DNA from: Gammaproteobacteria bacterium | GTDB taxonomy: Bacteria; Pseudomonadota; Gammaproteobacteria; UBA6429; Thiohalophilaceae | DNA: 5,518 nt | Direction: 5' to 3' | Assembly (NCBI GenBank): GCA_011052165.1 | Contig: DRJN01000330.1 | Span: forward strand, 1 to 5,518 | Shown here: positions 1-4,325 of the stretch, in pieces | Layout of the letters: each line of letters begins with the position of its first letter | Numbering within the stretch: the stretch's first letter is position 1 | Made by a program: the position numbers and the translations under genes | The notes under the pieces: generated by a model | What the model saw: the letters and a program-made list of their open reading frames with translations, nothing else | Databases searched by the model: none | What the model was told of the DNA's origin: nothing

Positions 1-366
1 GGCATGCAGCAGGAGTTACAACTCAGCAAAACCTCCGCCGCGCCACCACTCAAAGCCAGAGCCTCGATCAACCCGGTCGAAAATCTGAAACAGGTAGTCG
101 ATCTTCCGTCAAAACTGGCGATTGCCGGAGAAGAATCACGCCTGCGGCAGCAGGCCAAAACCACCTTTAACCAGCTGCTTGAAAAATGGAATGTACTGAT
201 GGCCAGCGCCCCGGTTGCCCATCAGGAAACCACTCCGACAATGGGTCCACCCGCAGTTGAAGAAGGCCCTATGCCCATAACACCACAACCACTGGATACG
301 GCTGATGGCAATGTTGTGGATGTAGCAAAAACAGCCCCCGGTCCCACCGACGAAACTCAGCCATAA
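1..366 (+). CDS. C-terminal part of an unrecognised protein (5' end outside window)
   Basis: The reading frame is open at the left edge. The first codon is GGC and an ATG follows at position 4, but no ribosome binding site can be seen, so I read this as the 3' end of a longer gene. I do not recognise the protein. About the first 66 residues after the ATG are mixed and charged, and the stretch LRQQAKTTFNQLLEKW (about residues 47-62) is probably helical. The last 50 or so residues are rich in Pro, Thr, Glu and Asp with many PP, TP and GP pairs. They look like a disordered acidic tail, ending DETQP. There are no cysteines, no membrane segment and no catalytic motif. The stop codon is followed 12 bases later by a good intrinsic terminator, which supports this strand as the coding one. 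The gene converges on the DUF2914 gene. An unrelated short gene starting at position 4 remains possible. Confidence 0.6.
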   Translation, partial: GMQQELQLSKTSAAPPLKARASINPVENLKQVVDLPSKLAIAGEESRLRQQAKTTFNQLLEKWNVLMASAPVAHQETTPTMGPPAVEEGPMPITPQPLDTADGNVVDVAKTAPGPTDETQP

Positions 367-378
367 ATACGATTTCTG

Positions 379-404
379 AATAATCACGTTTTGATTATTT
401 TTTT
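379..404 (+). terminator. Rho-independent terminator of the leftmost gene
   Basis: A perfect 8-bp inverted repeat, AATAATCA (379-386) and TGATTATT (392-399), is separated by a 5-base loop and runs directly into five further T residues (400-404). G378 with T400 could add a wobble pair. The stem is A/T-rich and so not very stable, but the T run directly after the stem is typical. The hairpin lies 12 bases after the stop codon at 366. Read on the minus strand the T run is missing, so it should act only on the plus strand. The TAA stop of the convergent DUF2914 gene (395-397) sits inside the right arm. Confidence 0.7.
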
Positions 405-850
405 GATACCGGCAGAATCGCAGTCTTTTCGCCCGACTCCCTGTCGACATAGCGAAAAACAGAAACCGCAAGCGGCCAGCCCCGGTCGTCTTTGACGATC
501 ACTGTCCACATCCCCGTCATGGACGGATCCAGTTCTTTTTGTGAAAAAACCCGCCAGCGTGGACCCTTGATACTGAACCGTTTTTTCGCCATTACCTGGC
601 CCTTGTATTCCCAGATATGCGTAACCGTTCGGCCTTGCATATTCCGTACATCCGTAAAAAAGTACAATGTAGTGATATTGTTGTTCAGCACCAGAACCTG
701 ATCGACAGGCTCCCGATCTTCAATTCGGGTAGTAAATTGCGCACGCGAAATACTGCCGTTATTTACTGCATAAACGGGCGTCATGGAAAACAGCGCAACC
801 AGCAGCAGCCATTTTTTATCGCTTAAACCATGCAACAGAAAATTATGCAT
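395..850 (-). CDS. Secreted DUF2914-domain protein
   Basis: This is a 151-residue protein of the DUF2914 family, whose biochemical role is unknown. Residues 1-28 look like a Sec signal peptide: KK at 12-13, a hydrophobic core WLLLVALFSM (14-23), and a likely cleavage site after VYA (residue 28). The mature protein is therefore probably periplasmic. The DUF2914 core spans about residues 58-128: a TTLYFFTDVRN strand, THIWEYKGQVMAKKRFSIKGPRWRVFS with the family's HxWxYxG pattern, then MTGMWTVIVKDDRGWPL. There are no cysteines and no obvious catalytic residues, so it may be a binding module. The ATG at 850 is the only in-frame start that keeps the signal peptide. Ribosome binding is weak: a GAAGG lies about 14 bases upstream, farther than usual. 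The gene converges on the leftmost gene with a 28-base gap. The 149-base gap from the TerB gene suggests its own promoter, but I found none convincing. Confidence 0.82.
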   Translation of the reverse strand: MHNFLLHGLSDKKWLLLVALFSMTPVYAVNNGSISRAQFTTRIEDREPVDQVLVLNNNITTLYFFTDVRNMQGRTVTHIWEYKGQVMAKKRFSIKGPRWRVFSQKELDPSMTGMWTVIVKDDRGWPLAVSVFRYVDRESGEKTAILPVSKK

Positions 851-999
851 TATCTTTATATACGCCTTCGAACCTTCGCATCCAGGGTTGAACAGACAAT
901 ATTATCCTCTCATAAGCATGCGCTCTGTACGCCGGTCAAGGGCTCGCGTAGTTTGGCCCTGCAAAACTCCACATACGTTTTTGATCGGGTTACGGGGGT
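851..999. other. Intergenic spacer between the TerB and DUF2914 genes
   Basis: I see no gene here. On the minus strand a GATAAT (906-901) could be a -10 box for the DUF2914 gene, but no matching -35 is present at 16-18 bases. An inverted repeat AGGGC (939-943) and GCCCT (956-960) with a 12-base loop lies downstream of the TerB stop codon, but no T run follows it, so I do not call it a terminator. Just before the DUF2914 start, an 8-base unit is imperfectly repeated in tandem (CGAAGGTT then CGAAGGCG on the minus strand, 879-864). Confidence 0.5.
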
Positions 1000-1455
1000 T
1001 TAAATTTCACCTTTCGCCCGTTGCCTGGCAAAAATAAAATCAGAATGGCGAATATAAAGCAACTCGGCTATTTCCCTGACCAAACTCTCCTCATACTTGT
1101 CCATCTCATCATCGGAGAACACGACTCGCCATATTTGTTCCAGCAACTTCAATTTCGCTTCCGGCTCCAGAGCCTTGTTAAGTATAGAGGTATATCGCTG
1201 CAATGGAATTACATCTTTTGCGCGGTTCTCCGCAATTTCAAACACTGCTCTTGTTTTTTCATCCGTCATCTCAAAAATATTCTTTAGCCCTGTCTGAACC
1301 GCATTTCTCTCCCGCTCATCTATTTTATCATCCGCGTTCATCACTTCAACCAGTAACAATGCAGCAGCAAGCTGAATATCATTACTAAGATCAGTAAGCG
1401 TTTCGGATTCATTCAGCATTTTGCCAATAAACGATTTGACCTTATCCAACATCAT
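1000..1455 (-). CDS. TerB-family (TerB-like fold) protein
   Basis: This 151-residue, all-helical, soluble protein matches the TerB-like family (named after tellurite resistance TerB). It has two related halves, each with an acidic signature: NADDKIDERE (residues 40-49) and SDDEMDKYEE (114-123). In TerB relatives such acidic motifs are associated with metal binding. A conserved-looking LLVEVM helix precedes the first motif and an IWRVVFSD helix the second. The end, RHSDFIFARQRAKGEI, also fits family members. There is no signal peptide and no membrane segment, so it is probably cytoplasmic or held at the membrane by a partner. The gene overlaps the upstream NERD-like gene by one base (TGATG), which implies translational coupling and a shared function. 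Two ATGs are adjacent (1455 and 1452). The GAGG site is 4 bases from the first and 7 from the second, so the second may be the real start. The family name does not prove tellurite resistance, and none of the other ter genes is in the window. Confidence 0.85.
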   Translation of the reverse strand: MMLDKVKSFIGKMLNESETLTDLSNDIQLAAALLLVEVMNADDKIDERERNAVQTGLKNIFEMTDEKTRAVFEIAENRAKDVIPLQRYTSILNKALEPEAKLKLLEQIWRVVFSDDEMDKYEESLVREIAELLYIRHSDFIFARQRAKGEI

Positions 1456-2012
1456 CAGACCTCATCTAAAATTTTAATTTCATTCCATGCCTTCAGGTAC
1501 TCACCGTTTATCTTTTTATTATGTGTGTTTCCAAAACACCGTTTCGCTTCAGACGCTGAAATAACGTTGTCCGGCTTTCCCTTTGGAAAGTCCACATCCG
1601 AAGAAAAAACCAGAATACCGGTCACCTTGATTTTGGGTACATGCGCCCTCACTGCCGAAATATCCTGTTCAAGTTTGAGCAGTGGGTTATTGAACTTGTA
1701 GCTGCGTTTGCCTACCACCTGGGTCCAAATATCGATATTCTCCGAGGCGAATACGGCCCCTTGATAACGCCCCACTGAGACAACCAGAATTTTATCCGGC
1801 ATTAGCACAAGATTATCAATGCAGACAGTCCCATCCATACCATCATGAAGAATGATGTTTTGTATGACGTCATACCCGAGTTTTTTAACGGTATGGAATA
1901 AATACCAATCCGTATAGCCACGTTTTATTTTGTTAAAAAAAAGTACGCTGACAATGGCCGCCAATAACAACAGAACTAACAGCCCATAGCCGATCGTTTC
2001 ACTCAATACCAT
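1455..2012 (-). CDS. Membrane-anchored NERD-like protein, catalytic motif lost
   Basis: This is a 185-residue protein with one N-terminal transmembrane segment (about residues 7-26, GYGLLVLLLLAAIVSVLFF), then basic NKIKRG, which predicts a cytoplasmic domain. The rest fits the nuclease-related domain (NERD) fold: DGTVCIDNLVL (60-70), ILVVSVGRYQGAVFAS (75-90), W96, a YKFNNPL block (105-111), a charged helix (112-122) and VTGILVFSSDVDFPKGKPDNV (130-150). NERD proteins are predicted restriction-endonuclease-fold nucleases with Asp in the ID pair and an E/D-x-K motif. Here D66 is kept, but the E/D-x-K position reads S79-V80-G81, so nuclease activity is unlikely. A DNA-binding, structural or regulatory role is an inference. 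No good ribosome binding site precedes the ATG at 2012, although this start is needed for the membrane segment. The gene is translationally coupled to the TerB-like gene. In sampled stretches it is clearly poorer in G+C (45 of 120 bases at 1801-1920) than the DUF2786 gene (35 of 60 at 3541-3600). Confidence 0.72.
   Translation of the reverse strand: MVLSETIGYGLLVLLLLAAIVSVLFFNKIKRGYTDWYLFHTVKKLGYDVIQNIILHDGMDGTVCIDNLVLMPDKILVVSVGRYQGAVFASENIDIWTQVVGKRSYKFNNPLLKLEQDISAVRAHVPKIKVTGILVFSSDVDFPKGKPDNVISASEAKRCFGNTHNKKINGEYLKAWNEIKILDEV
1460..1463 (-). promoter_or_regulatory. Ribosome binding site of the TerB-like gene
   Basis: GAGG on the minus strand lies inside the last codons of the NERD-like gene. 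It is 4 bases from the ATG at 1455 and 7 bases from the ATG at 1452. The usual spacing of 5-9 bases favours the start at 1452, which would shorten the protein by one Met. Confidence 0.55.
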
Positions 2013-2073
2013 ATTATTTTTTACTGTCTATACTATTAATCAGATAAAATCCGGCCGAAGCTATGCAAAATAA

Positions 2074-2102
2074 ACTATTCCGCTAGCTAAACAGGATATC
2101 AA
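2074..2102 (-). promoter_or_regulatory. Candidate sigma-70 promoter for the NERD-TerB unit
   Basis: On the minus strand TTGATA (2102-2097, five of six matches to TTGACA) is followed after 17 bases by AATAGT (2079-2074, four of six matches to TATAAT). Transcription would start near 2067, giving a leader of about 55 bases before the ATG at 2012. The gene pair needs a promoter in this 211-base gap, and this is the best-spaced pair I found. Another weak option lies closer to the gene (TTGCAT followed by TTATCT, 15-base spacing). Confidence 0.38.
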
Positions 2103-2120
2103 GAGAGATACCGGGATGGG

Positions 2121-2176
2121 TAGCTTTGCTTGTTGGGTTTTCCCTCCGGACTTTGTGCTTTGCTCCACCCAAGCTA
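2121..2176. repeat. Degenerate palindromic intergenic repeat
   Basis: The outer arms TAGCTT (2121-2126) and AAGCTA (2171-2176) and the inner arms TGGGT (2134-2138) and ACCCA (2167-2171, sharing one base with the outer arm) form an interrupted inverted repeat with a 28-base central region. The TTGGGTTT...GCTCCACCCAA layout resembles palindromic elements with a TGTTGGGTTTCGC...CCACCCAACCTAC pattern that I recall as frequent between genes in many gammaproteobacteria. This copy differs from that pattern at several places and seems decayed. It sits in the spacer between the cyclase stop and the NERD-like gene's promoter region. Only one copy is in the window, so its repeat status is inferred. Confidence 0.45.
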
Positions 2177-2223
2177 TACTCAATACTCCGTCCACTTGCG
2201 GCGGGGTCGTTTAATCTCGTGTT

Positions 2224-3201
2224 TCATGATATTTTCAGACCGGAAACGCCCTCTAGCGATGAACTCTGTTCTTGTGCGCGGATGCTCTTTAAAATTTCCT
2301 CGGCTTCATCGAAGTTAAGACAAACGATACGCACCGTGTCACGTTTACCTTTTACTTTAACATGCTGTTTCCTGTCTCTCATAAATTCATCCGGCAAATG
2401 CCGGTAGGCCGTTTCACTCATGATCACGTCGGTGCCCAGGGCCTTGGTCGCACTCTCCAGGCGAAATGCCACGTTGACGGCATCCCCCAGCGCCGTATTA
2501 TCCTGGCCAATACCCAGAGAGGCGGCGCCGGTATTAATACCAACACCAATCCGTACCGCTTCAGGTATTTCTGAATAAGTTTGGTTCAGTTCCTGGGTAA
2601 CACGGTTGATATGGTAGGCTGCCGTGAGCGCCTGAATCACTGTTTTTTTCTGATCCACCTCCGACTCCCAGCAGGCAAAGACACAGTCACCGATGAACTT
2701 ATCTACCACACCACCATTATTGAAAATGGCATTACTGACCTGATGAAACCAACTGTTCATTAATTTGGTCAGCGTGCGGATGTTGACCCGTTCCGAGAGT
2801 GAGGTAAAACCACGGATGTCCGCCACCAGAATGGTGATCTGCTTGATCTCCGGCGTATCCGAGATCAGGGTATCCTGCAGGGAGAGCGTATCAACATGCC
2901 TGGCCACTTTGACATCCTGGGTAAACAGGATCTGTGCCCGGCCAATGCTGATACAGTCGCCATTACGCAACAACCTGGGCGCGGCGATGCGCTTCTTGTT
3001 GATGTAACTGCCATTGGAACTGCCACTGTCGATAAAATAATAATCACCCTGGCCCACGCAGCGAATAATGGCATGATTGCGGGAGACGTGCGGATCATTG
3101 AGCACCACATCATTATTTTTATCCCGACCAAATGTCAGCGCCATTTCACAGGGCACTTTCTTGATAATTCCGCTGTACTTTAATCTGATGACTGCAGTCA
3201 T
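2224..3201 (-). CDS. FHA-domain class III adenylate/guanylate cyclase
   Basis: This 325-residue soluble protein has two domains. The N-terminal FHA domain (about residues 20-95) has the expected phosphothreonine-binding pattern: G25-R26 in FGRDKNNDVVL, S40-R41-N-H43, and the SSN-G block at 61-64. The class III cyclase domain (about 120-295) keeps both metal-binding Asp residues (D128 in VADIRGFTSLSE, D172 in KFIGDCVFA), the purine-contacting Lys (K168), a Thr at the second purine-selecting position (T236, as in class IIIb), and the transition-state Asn and Arg (N243 and R247 in DAVNVAFRLE). It should be active and most likely makes cAMP from ATP, because Lys with Thr is the adenylate pattern. 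A short tail (296-325) is Ser/Glu-rich. Threonine phosphorylation of a partner, or of the enzyme itself, may control it. The ATG at 3201 is the only reasonable start; an AAGGA lies rather far upstream (16 bases). No kinase or phosphatase gene is nearby. Confidence 0.92.
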   Translation of the reverse strand: MTAVIRLKYSGIIKKVPCEMALTFGRDKNNDVVLNDPHVSRNHAIIRCVGQGDYYFIDSGSSNGSYINKKRIAAPRLLRNGDCISIGRAQILFTQDVKVARHVDTLSLQDTLISDTPEIKQITILVADIRGFTSLSERVNIRTLTKLMNSWFHQVSNAIFNNGGVVDKFIGDCVFACWESEVDQKKTVIQALTAAYHINRVTQELNQTYSEIPEAVRIGVGINTGAASLGIGQDNTALGDAVNVAFRLESATKALGTDVIMSETAYRHLPDEFMRDRKQHVKVKGKRDTVRIVCLNFDEAEEILKSIRAQEQSSSLEGVSGLKIS

Positions 3202-3261
3202 AGCATTGAACGCACTGTCCTTGTTAAAACTAAGGATATTAAAACCCTTTATTTAACCCTA

Positions 3262-3290
3262 ATAGTACTCGATTTAGGCCTCGGTTTTAA
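3262..3290 (-). promoter_or_regulatory. Candidate promoter of the FHA-cyclase gene
   Basis: On the minus strand TTAAAA (3290-3285) is followed after 17 bases by TACTAT (3267-3262); each box matches its sigma-70 consensus at four of six bases. Transcription would start near 3255, about 54 bases before the ATG. An inverted repeat, CCTAA (3258-3262) and TTAGG (3274-3278), overlaps the -10 box and could be an operator. Confidence 0.32.
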
Positions 3291-3388
3291 TCATTGGTTT
3301 GCATGCAGACTGGGATGCGTTCCCGTTATCCAGGGAAAAAGTTGCACAATAGAGACGGGGAGTAGGACTCTATGAAGGGTATTGTTGG

Positions 3389-4078
3389 CTAAATAACGGC
3401 CTTAGCCGGTAAAACGGAGCAGGCCAGCCCCGACATGGAACGGTAGAGAGCCACCTCCCCCGCCGCCTTCATTCCGCAAAGTATATCCTCATAATCCGCT
3501 GTTTCTGTCGCAACCGGATCCTGAACAAATTCGAGCGTGCCTCCGTACTGCTCTTTCAGATAGCGGTTGAGCAACGCGCCAGTAGCCGGGTTCACCCCAA
3601 ATGCCGCCACCTTGGTCGTCACCCGGAACAGCCAGGCCTGGGCAAACACATCACCTCGACGAGCGTTGTCCGCCTCATCCTCTTTAGCCTCATGATCCTG
3701 CATGAAAGCCGCGCGGGCCTGTTCCAGCTTGCGGTAAAGCACCGTAAAGGTATAGGTCGCGATGGAAGGCGCGCAATCCATGCCGATAAAGCGGTACTCC
3801 GGTTGCCGGCCAAACCGGCGGGCGATGAGCACCCGGCAATCAAAGGCGCGGGAAACCATATCGGACAGCGCCAACGCCCAGAAAGGCGGGTTAAACTGAC
3901 CGCCATAGCGCGCAGAATCTTCCTCCACCTGTAGCGTCTGGATCTGATCATCGCTGACATGGTATTTTTTCATCAGGCAACGCGCCTGCCGCAGCGCTGA
4001 TGCCGCTTCATGGGGGTTGCAGGACGCTGAGAGGCGCAGACACTTGCTGATTTTCTCGAGAACTTTCTGCCGGTCCAT
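3389..4078 (-). CDS. DUF2786-domain protein
   Basis: This is a 229-residue soluble protein. Residues 1-43 match DUF2786: KVLEKISKCLRLSASCNPHEAASALRQARCLMKKYHVS, with the typical leucine-rich helix, the NPHEAA turn and the LMKKYH helix. The remainder resembles the domain often found after DUF2786 (DUF7168-like): FWALALSDMVSRAFDCRVLI (66-85), RFIGMDCAPSIATYTFTVLYRKLEQARAAF (96-125), and a basic/acidic segment followed by AQAWLFRVTTKVAAF (146-160). The function is unknown. From memory, relatives occur in chromosomes, integrative elements and phages, but no mobility gene is visible here. There are four Cys in the first half but no clear metal-site spacing. The ATG at 4078 has GAGG four bases upstream. 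It is transcribed away from nadA, across an A/T-rich control region. A 187-base gap separates it from the cyclase gene, so co-transcription is possible but not shown. Confidence 0.82.
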   Translation of the reverse strand: MDRQKVLEKISKCLRLSASCNPHEAASALRQARCLMKKYHVSDDQIQTLQVEEDSARYGGQFNPPFWALALSDMVSRAFDCRVLIARRFGRQPEYRFIGMDCAPSIATYTFTVLYRKLEQARAAFMQDHEAKEDEADNARRGDVFAQAWLFRVTTKVAAFGVNPATGALLNRYLKEQYGGTLEFVQDPVATETADYEDILCGMKAAGEVALYRSMSGLACSVLPAKAVI

Positions 4079-4111
4079 GCCGCCTCACAGGAATTAAGGA
4101 TGTCTGAATTA

Positions 4112-4139
4112 ATAATACTATAAAAACATTAAGTTACAA
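4112..4139 (-). promoter_or_regulatory. Candidate sigma-70 promoter of the DUF2786 gene
   Basis: On the minus strand TTGTAA (4139-4134, four of six) and TATTAT (4117-4112, five of six) are 16 bases apart. Transcription would start near 4105, leaving a short leader of about 27 bases that contains the GAGG ribosome binding site. The -35 box directly abuts the 20-bp palindrome at 4141-4160, so a protein bound there could repress or activate this promoter. Confidence 0.45.
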
Positions 4140-4140
4140 C

Positions 4141-4160
4141 ATGTTTATTATAATTAACAT
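4141..4160. promoter_or_regulatory. Near-perfect 20-bp palindrome, possible operator
   Basis: The left half ATGTTTATTA and the right half TAATTAACAT are inverted copies that agree at nine of ten positions. The A/T-rich dyad of this size, between two divergent genes and next to the -35 of the DUF2786 promoter, is the form expected for a dimeric regulator's site. AACAT words also occur at 4125-4129, 4138-4142 and 4156-4160. I cannot name the regulator. In such A/T-rich sequence, chance symmetry is not excluded. Confidence 0.4.
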
Positions 4161-4231
4161 TAGATTTGGGGGTAAACCATACCTGCTGCGGCCTATCTAA
4201 AAAGAGTAGCTAGCCAATGAATAAGTCTTGT

Positions 4232-4260
4232 TTTAAACTCATTTAATTCATATATATAAT
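4232..4260 (+). promoter_or_regulatory. Candidate sigma-70 promoter of nadA
   Basis: A perfect TATAAT (4255-4260) lies 17 bases after TTTAAA (4232-4237, four of six matches to TTGACA). An alternative pair is TTGTTT (4228-4233) with TATATA (4251-4256), also 17 bases apart. Transcription would start near 4267, giving a leader of about 59 bases. The leader contains GGTACC (4293-4298) and a small stem GCCT (4301-4304)/AGGC (4311-4314) ending 11 bases before the ATG. No convincing Shine-Dalgarno sequence is present. I do not recognise an NAD-responsive operator or riboswitch. Confidence 0.48.
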
Positions 4261-4325
4261 CAACCAGCCATCACCTACACATCTTGTCTGACTGGTACCG
4301 GCCTGATTTAAGGCACTCGTAATTT

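Noticed and set aside
136..471. Minus-strand open frame of 111 codons covering the 3' part of the leftmost gene
   Set aside because: The translation is rich in Cys, Trp and Arg without any family pattern. It overlaps both the plus-strand gene and the DUF2914 3' end, and it crosses the plus-strand terminator.
1000..1455. Tellurite-resistance operon
   Set aside because: Only a TerB-like protein is present. No TerA, TerC, TerD, TerE or TerZ homologue is in the window, so a tellurite phenotype is not supported.
2865..3131. Minus-strand open frame of 88 codons inside the FHA-cyclase gene
   Set aside because: It is an alternative frame under the FHA domain and the linker after it. The FHA protein motifs show clearly which frame is real.
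3240..3280. Sigma-28 type flagellar promoter (TAAA followed after 15 bases by GTTAAATA)
   Set aside because: The second element matches the GCCGATAA consensus poorly, and nothing flagellar is nearby.
3619..3960. Minus-strand open frame of 113 codons inside the DUF2786 gene
   Set aside because: It is an out-of-frame, Arg-rich shadow of the DUF2786 gene with no independent start signal.
4261..4325. NAD-responsive riboswitch or operator in the nadA leader
   Set aside because: The leader is short, and only a 4-bp stem and a 6-bp GGTACC palindrome are visible. No known conserved riboswitch core could be recognised.
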